A DNA stretch of 64,000 bases from Mesocentrotus franciscanus (Eukaryota; Echinodermata; Echinoidea; Camarodonta; Strongylocentrotidae): the NCBI GenBank assembly GCA_037976565.1, contig CP137681.1:30012707-30076706 (forward strand). Reading direction: 5' to 3'. Below are positions 53,239 to 64,000 of the stretch, piece after piece. The notes beneath the pieces are model-generated. The model did not search any database. It was not told the origin of the DNA and saw nothing but the letters and a program-made list of their open reading frames with translations. Position numbers and translations under genes: made by a program. Position 1 is the stretch's first letter; each line of letters starts with the position of its first letter.

Positions 53239-56200
53239 TGACTCGAATTAAAGTCTTCAATACGAAAGTTATCCTCCAAACGGAACGCAACAGGGAAGAC
53301 ACCTGGGCTACCTGGAGAGAATGATTGCTATTGGTAAATATTATCCAGATCCGTTATCCTCAATATTTACAAAAATGTTAATGTTAACTTTGGCCAAGTG
53401 TTTGCGACGAGCTTACTCAATACTTACCATGGCATCCCGAACTGTGTACCTGACGATTACTTTTATTTCAACCTGAACACTTACCTTTTGGTATCCTGCT
53501 TCGTATATCTCTACCTAAACTTGTTGAATAAATCAAATCCTCGACATCTTTCATTGTTTTATGAGTAATAATGGCTGATGATATCAATGCAGATGTATAT
53601 GATCATGATCATTTCTTGATACCGGACCGAGTCTATGATACTTCTAATATTATGCGAGGTATCATCTAATAATTCAAAACTATGTTATGATGGCCAAATC
53701 AATAATTTACTTGCATGTTTACTAAGCCATGTAAAACTGTAAATTACTGCATTGCAGCAATATTACCCCTCTCATCTTAATGATCAATTCTATATCTCAT
53801 AGAATCATTATAATTATAACTACTTCCAGCTCTGAATACAACTATTTCAGTGAATCAGTGATGTTGGTTCCTCACTTACCCCCATCCCCCTCGTTATTCC
53901 CTCTTCCTTAGAGTATACTGTTTCAATATTTATGTTCCTATTATGCTTATTCCTTGTATGGTTACTCAGTATAGTTACTTACACACTGACAATACAGAAC
54001 TGTTTTTTAAGAATTTCATTTAATGGTTGCATGAAATATCTATCTGTATGTATATATACATGAATTACAATGGCAACCTCTAGATTATTGGCAAACTATT
54101 AATCAGTACCCCACCATGGTTATAGCCAATAATAGTAAGACCATGGTGCTATTACAGATGCCCATATTATGTTTAATCAAAAATTTACTCCCAAAACTTT
54201 CTACATTTGCCTCTCCTATCACGCCTATATGGCCATAACCAGTGGAATAAAATCCAACTGAGCCTGAGATGTCTATATCTGAATTCTCGGGAAGTTTGGG
54301 GAATGCTATAAACAAGACCCCGGTAGCACATAAATAAAACAAAATAAATCAATGAAGGGCATTCTTTAATTGAATACAACCCTCATGAGTACTCACCCTG
54401 ATGATAAAAAAAAAAATCTTATTCCTTTATACTGATTCAGCTTTGCTGAACACAATACCAACGTGCCATTTTAATGCTACATAAATTGCATATGATAGCA
54501 ATATATTCTTTAAATTTACTACCCCTCGAACAATACTTACCATGTTGTCATCCAAATACAATCATGACGATACTTAACTTATTATATTTACCATGCTATA
54601 GATACGCCACTATTCTCCAGAACAATTAATAACCCGGGTATCCTAATTGCAAATCAATTAACTTATCTGCCAAGTATTCGCACAGCTAGATCGTTGTCAA
54701 ATCTTGTTACACAAGTCACATGCATAACGACTTTTACGTAATTGCAGCAATATTAACCTCAATCTTGCTGTTATAACAATTTTACACTGTGAAGTGCGGA
54801 ATTGCTCATCCATTTCCATGCATAACAATAATCATATTGCACTAAATGTAGATATAGTGATAGCACCAGTTGTAATACCATTCTACAGTTATCTCAATTA
54901 CCTCCCAGTGTTTGACAAAGTTAACCAAATGAAAACATGAGCACTGTACTAGTGATTTAAACCTCTACCGAAAGTCAAAATTTATATTATTACTTTTTTT
55001 ACACTTCACAGTAACAAAATTTGAAGGTATAAAAGCCTACTTATCAAAATTGTAACAATGCTCATTGTAAACGTGTCATGTGATTATTGCAGTTATTTCT
55101 ATCGCAAAGATCAGGAAGATGGGAACATATAAGGAGACGATTGTAATTCTTTATACAATGCTGATAATACTGAAGTTTCTCCGAAAGATTGACTTTTCTT
55201 CTCATATTAATGCCACTATTTATTATGTTCTTCTTGCAATTTCATCACTACGGATGTAATCATGCTACATCTACAGTGATTGTAGTTGAGGTACCATCAC
55301 GCCAAGCGGAGCTGCAATGGTTGCATAATCATGTTGAACTGTCATTTCAACTTAGTAGATCACTTATAATTGCACCTGATTGTTCCACTGAAGCATATCA
55401 ATGAATGTTTACTACCTCAAGCGACTTATTTTTCTAATAGAAAGCAACCTGCCATTATAAGATCCACATTCCTTGGGCTACAGTTTTAACGCCTGAACAG
55501 TGGTTATGCAGGTGAGAATGTTATGTAGAGTTGGACGAGCTCCGCCTCTTGGAAATTGTATCTACAGTCACGGCAGATATACAATCCCCATTTGAATTAT
55601 TTACTCATCCAATTAATTATGATATCTACATAAAATCAAAGTGTGTGAACAGTTACCATAATTATTCTTTTATAATAATCTCCACCTGTCACAATCTAAC
55701 ACGTCAACCATGCCGGAATCCTAAGAAAATTGCAAACCTAGAATATTCCTTTGCTGTTTATTCCGACTACGTAACTTCATTCTACATGACAACTGATTTT
55801 GTTTCCATTCCATAAAGAGGATACCAAAATAAAACCTTTTGGGCGAGACCTATAGCTTAGTTACACTCATATGATGACAGAGATATTCAGGCCACGTGGA
55901 CAATTCGACATTATTTTCTCCTTCTTCATCTCGATCGACTAAACCTTATGTAAATAACGTATTTTAATTAAAACCTTCCTCAATTGATCTTTGGCATTCC
56001 AATAACCGATTTCCTGCGACCGCATTATTCCCTGTCGTCTTGTTCAGTGAATATCTCTGCGATCGGTTAAATACTACAAACATGCGAAAAGCTTACTTAC
56101 ATGTTCTGTCTTTTGAATAGCTCCTTTAGACGTACTATGAGAAGGGTCGTACTTTCATGTCATATTTTCCGTTCAACATGTCATTAATTCTTGCTAATGT

Positions 56201-56420
56201 TTTATTCATATTTTCTTATCATCTCATGCCTTCTTTCATTTTCTTTTATCATCCTTTTCTTTTGTTTCATCAGCTAGCCATATCCCATCGCATGCACACT
56301 CTCCTCTGTCTGTTCCCTCCTCAACCTTTCCGGGTCGTTAACTGACTTGCTCAATTATAATCTTACTACATGTATTTTGAATACTAAAAACACTGATGGA
56401 GTTTTGGGACTCTTTACAAT
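53239..56420. other. AT-rich gap between LINE ORF1 and ORF2
   Basis: No frame with recognisable domain. Frames at 55189-55404 and 55531-55815 were examined and have none. ACTTACCATG words recur near 53423, 54536 and 54585. May be an unrelated insertion or decayed element sequence. Confidence 0.4.
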
Positions 56421-56426
56421 GTCGTT

Positions 56427-59350
56427 ATGGCATTAGTAACGGAATTTCCCTTTGGCACTATCGATGATGATGAATTCTTATTCCAGTTATATAGCGATAG
56501 GCAAAACAGACCCGTTAATAATCAGGAATACGATACACGCATTTCCAGTGAATTAAATACAAACTCAGAGGAGTTGATTCTTAACCTTGACAACAATGAC
56601 CTTGCGCAACATTTAACATCCTCCAAATACTTTACGATTAATGAATACAAATCCAACTTGTTAAACGACACAACTAATAACATCTTCCTTTTACATTTAA
56701 ACATCAGGAGTCTGAATAAGAATTTTGATCAGCTTGGTCTACTTCTTGAACATTTTAATCCACAAAATAGTCCAGTCATTGGTCTCACTGAAACTTGGTT
56801 ACACGAGTCTAGTAACTCTCTTCTAAACATTGACAGTTATAATTTACTTACCAACAATAGGCAAGAAAAAGTAGGAGGCGGTGTAGGAATATACGTTCCA
56901 AACAGACTAGAATACTCTTATATCAATAGTCTGACTCACATGACTGAAACTTTGGAGTCACTTTTATAGAGGTAGAAATGCAAACCAGTAGAAATGTAAT
57001 AATAGGAGTCATTTACCGCCCTCCGCATTGTCCCCATGGCGATTTTTAACAGACATCCACAATATTTTACACAGTCCTATAATTCAAAATAAATATTGTT
57101 TCATCATGGGTGACTTCAATGTCAATCTGTTGCAGTCTAATGCACAAGGATTTTCTCATGATTTCCTGGAATTAATTTTATCTGCCTCATTTTTACCTAC
57201 TATCTCCAAACCAACTAGAGTGACAGACCAATCAGCCACTTTAATCGACAATATCTTTACTAACAAGCAACAGCCTTTAGAATCAGGAATCATCGTTTCG
57301 GACATATCTGATCATTACCCAATCTTTTGTAAAACTTCACTTTCTAACACACCAGGTGATAGGCGTTCCCAAAAAATTAAAACCCGCAAATTAAATGCTG
57401 GAAATATAGAACGCCTTAATGAAAATTTAAGTACAGTGGACTGGCATCAAATTTATATTTCTGAAGATGTGAATGAAGCTTACGAAAGATTTATAAGCAT
57501 ACTTAAGGGCCAATTTGATATTTGTATACCATTAACAGAACAAATCAATAACTATAAAAGATACCAAGATCCCCCTGGGTAACAAAGTCTATTTTAAGAT
57601 CAATAAACCGGAAAAACAACCTCTATTATAAATACAAAACTAATCCAACAAATAAAACCCGTGACAAACACCCGATATAAAAATGTTTTGACAAAAGTAC
57701 TACGTCAAGCAAAAAAACATCATTATACTACGCAGTTTGAACTTAACAAGAATAACCCTAAAAACACATGGAAAATAATAAATACAACCTTAAACAGAAA
57801 CAATAAGACACAAAAAATAACGAAAATTAAATCTGACACTGACACTTTGATCGAAGACCCTCAAGCAATGGCTGAAACCTTCAACTCGTACTTCTCACAG
57901 ATAGGACAAAAATTAGCAGAAAACATCCCAACAACCGAAAGAAAATTTGATAACTTTCTAAGTAACAAAAATCCATCTTCTTTGTTTTTCGTCCCAACTA
58001 ACCGCGAGGAAATAATTAGTATAGTAAATAAATTGGAAAGTAAAAGAAGTTCAGGGCATGACGAGATCGACAATCATCTACTCAAATCAATTATCTTAAC
58101 GATTGCAAATCCTCTGGTCCATATTTTTAACTTATCAATAACAATCTCAATTTGGCTTTCGACCAAACCGCAACACAACTCAAGCAATATTGAAATGCGT
58201 AGATACTATATCCCAAGCCATTGATCACCACTTACATACTATAGCAATATTCCTGGACTTTTCCAAGGCTTTTGATACAATAAACCATAATATTCTCTTA
58301 CATAAATTGTCGCACTATGGTGTTCGAGGAAAAGCCTTGGAATGGTTCAGGAATTATTTAACAAACAGAAAACAATTTGTAGAAATAAATAATCAAAGGT
58401 CATCGCTACAATCCATTAGTTGTGGTGTTCCACAGGAAGCATCCTAGGTCCCTTATTGTTTATCATATACATAAATGACTTTCATAAGTCTTCAGATGTA
58501 TTATCTTTCACTTTATTTGCAGACGATTCAAACTTATTTTATTCTCACTCTAATCCAACTAACCTTCTTCCAACAATAAACACAGAACTTAAACGTGTAG
58601 TAGAATGGGTTAAAGCTAACAAGGTATCGTTAAACGTTCTGAAAACTAACTTCATGTTGTTTAGTAACACCTTGCAAAATTTACCTGGAAATATCTTTCT
58701 GGAAGACACGCCCCTTGTTAGGGTAACATCAACCAGATTCTTAGGGCTCACGATCGACGATAAATTGAAATGGAACATACACATTCAAAATATATCCAAA
58801 ATTGTCTCCCGAAATACTGGAATCATGAATAAACTTAAATATTCATTCCCAAAGTCTACACTATTCACATTATACTTCTCACTAATTTTACCCTACCTTA
58901 ATTATGGAATAATGGCGTGGGGTAATGCTAGTAAATACCTTACTGATAAAATTTTTACCTTACAAAAGAAAAACATAAGAATTATACATAATGCTCCTAC
59001 TCGTTCACATACTGATCCTTTGTTTTATGAGTCAAAAATTTTGAAATTTTCAGACTTATTTCTTTTTCAAACAGGACAGTTCATGTATAAATTGAATAAA
59101 AACGAACTGCCACACACATTCATCAACATGTTCACAAAAAACAGCACCATTCATAATTACCCAACCAGGCAATCCAACCGTTTCCACCTTCCCGTACCCG
59201 CACTCTTTTCGCACATAAAACAATTTCTTTCTACGGTCCGAAATACTGGAACTCACTTAGCAACGATATAATTAATTCTTTAAGCTTAAACTGCTTCAAA
59301 ATCAAGTTGAAAAAAAATATTCTCGAAACATTTAAAGAAAATTCAAATTG
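56427..59350 (+). pseudogene. LINE ORF2: endonuclease plus reverse transcriptase, disrupted
   Basis: Order: acidic N-terminal leader (56427-56670), then an apurinic-type endonuclease (LHLNIRSLNKNFDQL, TETWLH, YRPP near 57013, FIMGDFNVNLL, ISDHYPIF near 57303-57330), a linker, and the RT (SGHDEIDNHLLKS, QFGFRPNRNTTQAI, FLDFSKAFDTINHN, SCGVPQ, LFIIYINDF, catalytic FADD at 58513-58530, RFLGLTIDDKLKWN). The C-terminus is KYWNSLSNDI...NCFKIKLKKN. Frames break near 56967, 57580, 58140, 58435 and 59225. At about 58140 the segment between FNLSI and QFGFRP is missing, which deletes an early RT block. It cannot be autonomous. Confidence 0.88.
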
Positions 59351-59364
59351 AGCGATCGGGACCC

Positions 59365-59505
59365 AACTCTCTTTCTTTCTCTCTCTCTCTCTCCTTTCTC
59401 TCTACCTCTCCGTCTTTCTTTCTCTCTCTTTCTCTTTCTTTCTTTCTGTCTCTCTCTTTCTTCCTTTCTCTCTCTCTCTTTCTCTTTTTAATTACTTTTA
59501 TCTTT
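59365..59505. repeat. (CT)n / (CTTT)n repeat in the LINE 3' region
   Basis: Pyrimidine-only stretch directly after the ORF2 stop. Confidence 0.9.
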
Positions 59506-60045
59506 CTCTTTTTCTTCCCACACAGACGCGCCAGCTTTCTCCTCTCACTCTTCTTCCATCTTCATTTTCTTTTCTGCATCTCCATATACCATTGGCACCA
59601 TATCACCTCTCACACTTAGATATTTTTTCCTTACGATATTTGTCTTAATTTCATTTTCTATCTTTAAAGAGATCTATTCTACTCACTATTTGAGGGATCC
59701 ACACTAAACAAGCCCTGCTTCTTAGTGGACCTCTCCATTTCCTCAATTTTAGTATACAAAAATAATAGATAAAAATAAAACAACTTAAAGAATCATAATA
59801 TTTACTTTCCATGTTAACTCTGTATTTCTTTAATAATCCAAATTATGAATAATGTTTTAGTCATTGATTAGTATTTTCGTCACGCTTGATTTGATTCTTT
59901 TGCATTGCATACTGTATATTGATTTGTATATTCATGTTGTATACTATACAATTATTGTTTACTGCATATTGAATTGTATTGTGTTTGCAATGATGCTAGA
60001 AAAAATGGAAATGAAATAAACTAAACTGAAAACTGAAACTGTTCT

Positions 60046-60319
60046 ATTGTTCAGTTCTCATTTATATGATATACACCTTATGAGACACCCTTCCATACTG
60101 TTTGTTGGTTCTTCCTTCTCCTGGGTTCTTCCATTATCTTGTACAATTCCATTTTATGTTTCTGATTGGTTCTTTATTTATGATGTCACTTATGTTCTGA
60201 TCTGTTAAAATTGAATTTCTTCTAGTAAAGTCATTTCAGCTCACGATCTGATCGAGTCCAGAGTTCCTTTTAGTTTTGTATCTTTTTATTAGACTAAGCT
60301 GTTTATTTCTGATTTATGG
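60046..60319. other. Intergenic, no feature
   Basis: AT-rich sequence between the LINE tail and repeat R1; nothing recognised. Confidence 0.4.
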
Positions 60320-60435
60320 CTATTTTAAGGTATTGCGGCCATCTTGGACGCTATTTTGAAAATAACCACTTTTCGGGGTTTCTTAGAATTATAGTATGTT
60401 GTTCTTGATTTCAAACGCTACCGCAAACGGTTGAC
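60320..60435. repeat. Dispersed repeat R1, copy 4
   Basis: GCGGCCATCTTGGACGCTAT and TTTTGAAAATAACCACTTTTC are the inverted counterpart of 39140-39240. Confidence 0.75.
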
Positions 60436-60839
60436 AAACCTTTTGTTACAATCTTTTTGGGGTTGACATATTTTTTAATCAATTTTAATTAATCAATTAA
60501 AATAAAAGACTAAATTCATTCTAATTCTCACCAATGACGGATGAAGTGCAGAGAAGTAGGAACATGTCTCTCAGGGTAACAACGGAGTTATGTCTCTGCA
60601 TCTATTGTATAGTCATAAAGAAAAAATATCAAGGGATTCAGCACTGTAAAAGTAATACCGTTTTCTCACTCTTACGAAAAGATGATAATGAAGCCCTGAA
60701 ACGCTTTGTGAATGTTCTTTTTTTCTTTCTTTCTTTCAATAGCATTTATTCATAATCTGAAGACTTTCATTTCACATTCATATCAAAATATCAAACAAAA
60801 TCAGATAATATATTAGGAAGTCTAGAAAAGGTTTACTAG

Positions 60840-61930
60840 TACATTTCCTGTTAACTTCTAGTCTCTTTCGTAGTTCAGAAGCAAAAAAAAAACAAACTCA
60901 AACTGTATTCTCTATTATCAACACCCTTATAATTTCGTAACAAAATCGATTTATAAACTGTCAAAAAAGCCATGGTAATAAAATCGTCTATTTCGTTATG
61001 TTCGCTATTTTTTATCAAAAGATCAATGTTAATGACAACATGCTTGTGAAAAACTTTTTTAATCAACCAGGTAACATATGCCCAAAAGGTTTTTATTTAA
61101 TTTACACGTGACCAAGTCATGTACCATATCTTCATCTACCCGACAAATATTGCATTTTGCATCTTCACTCATTCTCCATTTACATAAATATCTTTTCACA
61201 GGCAATAAGTTATACAACACTTTAAAATTAAATTCTCTCAATTTGTTTGCTTTTACTTGTAATAAATTCCGTTCAAAACATATCGTCCATTTTGTATTCA
61301 TCCTTAAAATATTTTCCCCGAAGAAACACCATCGTGTATTTACCCCTTCCTGCTGTATCAGATGGTCATAACAATATCTTGACGTTATATATAAGCCCTT
61401 TACAGTTTTACCTACTTTTAATTTGGGAATAGTTAGCGGTGATACATCTTGCTTTTTATCATTGGATATTATTTTTTGCAAGCCAAATTTTAGGTATGGC
61501 TTGACGTAATTTTGCATAATCAAATATTGCAGATTTTTTGCTTGTCTAAATTTTAATAAAGCTATTATTTCTTCCACACTTTTAAATCCTCCATTAACAG
61601 ACAAAAAAATGTCTTCCAAACGGATTATTCCACTATGAAACCATTCTTTATAGAACAACGGTGTTTTATTGAAAACAATATATTGATTGTGCCATAAAAT
61701 ATTCTTTTCAACCTGGATTTTCTTTCCCAATAATCTGCTATCAACCAGAGTCCAAGCACGAATTTTCTTAATGTTTTTAATAACCAAACATGCCAACTGG
61801 GGTTACTAATGTTAGATAGACATAACAAAATTGAAACTTCTAAAAATTGAGAAATGTTGATTCCCAACGTCCTTAAAAAAAAGAAGAGATTCGTTTCGTG
61901 TGAGCTTTATCTTGTTTTTCTTTGAAATAT
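60840..61930 (-). pseudogene. L1/Tx1-like LINE ORF2, C-terminal part, copy 2
   Basis: The best preserved frame is 61796-61059 (245 codons, -): LVDSRLLGKKIQVEKNILWH, FNKTPLFYKEWFHSG, SVNGGFKSVEEI, then REFNFKVLYNLLPVKRYLCK and CNICRVDEDMVHDLVTC. Upstream, GINISQFLEVSILLCL is in another frame; downstream, the end (IDLLIKNSEHNEIDDFI) is shifted near 61065. The RT domain is not present, so this is the 3' half of a 5'-truncated element. The C-x2-C...H...C motif and surrounding pattern are those of L1/Tx1 ORF2 tails. Confidence 0.78.
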
Positions 61931-62384
61931 ACATGTACGAAATTCAGATATCAATAAATTCATTATCCAATACAATCGATTATCATCCCATTTGACCCTT
62001 GATTTGTCTTACCTTAGTAGAATTTGTACTCTGCTCTTTAATATCTTGAAACGCGTGGAAGGTTGCTTATTTGCACACAAATAATAGATGGAAAATGCTT
62101 CAGTGCAATAGGTAGATGTACATGTAGTTCATTTAATGAACGACACTACAATTTGGCGGCTGGTTGAAATTGATTTCTGTTCGAGATGTTACAGAGCGGG
62201 TGCGTTCCTGTTGAAGGAGCATTACGGACAATGGCTGGCTGCATTTGTGTGGATAGATGTTGTATACCATCGGACCAATCAGAGAGCAGCATAATGTGTA
62301 CCTATCCTCATTTTCATGTGTACATCAATTTGGCGATATATATAAATATTATAAAGGGTCTATTTACGAATTAATATGCAGCGG

Positions 62385-62760
62385 CGAACCTAGGGTTTAT
62401 GAGGGGGCAAACCAACGTTTTTGGAAAGCGCGCTGCCAGCGCGTTAGCGCTAGCCTTTCTGGATGAGGTCCAAGGGTCCGCTTTGTGGCCCCTACTGTGG
62501 TGCAGAGCCCCAGACGTTCTCGAATTTTAGCAATTCAGAACCTTCAAAATAGCCATTTTGGGCGAAAAAAAGACATACACTCTCTTTTGGACAATTTATA
62601 TACAACAAAGGGTTGTCTTGGGAATCACCGTTATCTCTGCGGATGGGGTCCTGGGGCAAATCCCCTGCCGGAAGACCAAAGGACGGAGCCCCCGGAAGCT
62701 CTCGAGTTTTAAGACTTCAGCATCTTCAAGATAGCCGTAACGAGCGATAGAAATATTAAT
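62385..62760. mobile_element. hAT-like terminal region inside the duplication, copy 2
   Basis: CAGCGGCGAACCTAGGG again followed by GCGCGTTAGCGCTAGCC and GGATGxGGTC units, matching 45110-45500. Confidence 0.5.
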
Positions 62761-62969
62761 TTTTTCCTTGATATTCACACAGCCCCTGTCATTCATTTTA
62801 GAATTTATCTCTAAAAACAATTTTTTATAGAACTGTTTTTTTCCGTACTGTTCTACCAAGGACAACATCCTCCCTGGTTTTTATTTCGTCCGAAGTTTTC
62901 GTAGGAACATGTCGAGCCAACTCATCGGCAATGTAATCTGTACGTGTAACTTTTAGTTTCATCGTCTTT

Positions 62970-62970
62970 A

Positions 62971-63009
<39 letters not shown>

Positions 63010-63010
63010 G
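62970..63010. repeat. (CT)n/(CTAT)n microsatellite
   Basis: CTCTCT then CTATCTAT units; the same site in copy 1 (45696) has a shorter run. Confidence 0.9.
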
Positions 63011-63209
63011 TCCTTTCCCTCTTCCACCTATCTCCTTCTCGTTTACCTTGGTTTCTCTTTTTTTTCTTCAATTTTCCCCTTCGTTAAGGCCGCCCAAAAG
63101 GTGAGGGTCGCAATTATACTAATCGAGGTGTTCATGCCATGGCTGGACTAATACGCGGGAATGCGCAGTCGCCTGCGTCCAGGGTTTGTTTTGGATGAGG
63201 GAATATTCC

Positions 63210-63640
63210 ACAGGCGCGGATCCAGGGGTGAGCGGGCCTTGCCCCGCAAAGAAAAATAAAGAGAGAGAGAAGGAAAAGAAGGGAAAGGGAAAGAGGAGAG
63301 AAAGGAAAAGAAAGAAGAGGAAGAAGAAAAGAACATGGGGGAAAAGAAGGAGATCGGGGGCGAAAGGGCCGTGCCTCCCAAGCTGTTGCCCCCTCCCCAT
63401 CAAAAAAATAAGAGAGAAGGAAGGAAAGGGAAAGAAAAAGGAAAAGAGGAGATAAAGGGAAGGAAAAAGAGGAAGAAGAAAAGAAAAGAAGGGGGATATC
63501 AGTTGAAATTTTCCCGCCAAACAGTTGTGGATCGGGGGCAAAGGCCCTTGCCTCTCACCCCTCCTGCCCCGCCAAAAAAAAGGAGAGAAAGGGAAAGAGG
63601 AGAGTTGAAATGGAACAAAAAAGCCATGGAGACCCTCTCC
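63210..63640. mobile_element. Purine-rich hAT-like element
   Basis: CAGGCGCGGATCCAGGGG at 63212-63229 has the look of a hAT end. It is followed by three units of CCTTGCC-type GC blocks plus GGGAAAGG purine runs, with TCAGTTGAAATTTTCCCGCC, as at 31490-31880. Frames through it are low complexity. Confidence 0.6.
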
Positions 63641-63649
63641 ATGGCTTTC

Positions 63650-63780
63650 TCTTTCTCTCTCTGTCTTGTTGATCTCACTCTTTGTCTCCCCCTCTCTCTC
63701 CTCTCCTCTCCCTTTCCCTCTCTTGCTCTCCCCTCTCTCTCCCTTTTCTCACTTTCCTTCTTTCTCCCTCTCTATTTCTC
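63650..63780. repeat. (CT)n-rich repeat
   Basis: Pyrimidine tract. GCCATGGAGACCCTCTCCATGGC just before it (63622-63644) is a short perfect hairpin. Confidence 0.85.
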
Positions 63781-63816
63781 TGATATATCTTCCTAAATAT
63801 AAGGGTGACATGTGCA

Positions 63817-64000
63817 GGGGCGGATCCAGCTTTTTAAAGGGGGTTGGGGTGGTATGCGAGGAGCGTAGCGACCGAGTCCAAGCGAGCGGAGCGAGCGAGG
63901 GGGAGGGTGGGAGGGGTGTCCCCTCCCACAGTAGGGAAAATTTTTGAAAATCTGTGTGTGAAAATGGCGTTTTCTTGCAAAAAGAAATAATAATAATAAT
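63817..64000. mobile_element. hAT-like element start, cut by window end
   Basis: CAGGGGCGGATCCAGCTTTT at 63817-63836 followed by GCGAGCGGAGCGAGCGAGGG and GGAGGGGTGTCCCCTCCC is the usual left end of this repeat class. The right end lies outside the window. Confidence 0.55.

Larger units (their letters stand above)
52400..60045 (+). mobile_element. Long defective two-ORF LINE
   Basis: Holds an ORF1-like frame (52595-53238), a 3.2-kb non-coding gap, an ORF2 with endonuclease and RT (56427-59350), and a 3' end AAATAAACTAAACTGAAAAC with TGAAAC repeats at 60016-60045. The gene order and the tail fit a CR1/L2-type non-LTR retrotransposon. The large gap suggests a later insertion or two adjacent elements; the 5' boundary is approximate. 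Confidence 0.7.
60434..63142. repeat. Segmental duplication, copy 2 (empty of the 915-base element)
   Basis: Collinear with 42265-45855. At 61560-61570 it carries the unoccupied TA target of the element found in copy 1. It ends at CATGGCT, then enters a different hAT-like repeat. Confidence 0.92.

Noticed and set aside
54103..54342. 79-codon - frame with hydrophobic ends
   Set aside because: In the AT-rich gap between LINE ORFs, antisense, with no domain or splice context.
1..64000. CRISPR array, prokaryotic operon, riboswitch or ribosome binding sites
   Set aside because: Spliced genes, LINEs and MITEs show the DNA is eukaryotic; the tandem arrays have no spacer-repeat structure of CRISPR type.

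Overview
The window is eukaryotic. It is AT-rich, its genes have introns with GT/AG splice sites, and it is packed with microsatellites, minisatellites, inverted-repeat (MITE-like) DNA elements and decayed non-LTR retrotransposons. The protein families (secreted C-type lectin plus PAN, EGF plus farnesoic-acid-O-methyltransferase-type domain, IFI27/ISG12-like) and the repeat style suggest a marine invertebrate deuterostome, most likely an echinoderm. That assignment is inference; no marker gene fixes the species.

Three host genes can be built from exon phase, splice sites and domain homology. (1) A complete two-exon IFI27/ISG12-like gene on + (coding 9743-9804 and 11300-11618), with a predicted signal peptide on exon 1 and the glycine/alanine-rich IFI6/IFI27 domain on exon 2. 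(2) A complete four-exon gene on - (20522 down to 17251) for a 235-residue secreted protein: signal peptide, C-type lectin-like domain split over two exons, then a PAN/apple-type domain. (3) A 5'-incomplete gene on - (38012 down to 30035, five exons seen) with a CCP-like half module, an atypical EGF module followed by a Thr/Ser-rich stalk, a six-cysteine EGF, and a FAMeT (Methyltransf_FA-type) domain split over two exons. In genes 2 and 3 every internal junction is phase 1, typical of shuffled extracellular modules. Genes 1 and 2 look secreted and gene 3 is probably extracellular. A role in surface recognition or immunity is plausible but inferred. Exon-like frames of unknown function lie near 22300-22450 and 27582-27870.

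The rest is mostly mobile DNA. 1-9700: minisatellite, MITEs, a broken LINE, palindromes, a retro-insertion with a 16-base target duplication. 11900-17100: repeats, a hAT-type MITE with 8-base target duplication, TTAA-flanked MITEs, tRNA-like SINE relics. 20700-27500: LINE relic, MITE, an 830-base polypurine block, foldbacks. 38000-42000: tandem duplications and a TA-flanked foldback. 42265-45855 and 60434-63142 are two copies of one 2.7-kb segment carrying the 3' half of an L1/Tx1-like LINE; the first is split by a 915-base TA-flanked element absent from the second. 46970-49830 is a tandem duplication. 51335-52363 is a CpG-rich TIR element with internal duplication. 52400-60045 is a long, defective two-ORF LINE. 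The end of the window enters purine-rich, hAT-like repeats.

The strongest novelty candidates are the two secreted multidomain genes and several transposon families whose boundaries can be read directly, because occupied and empty sites are both present.
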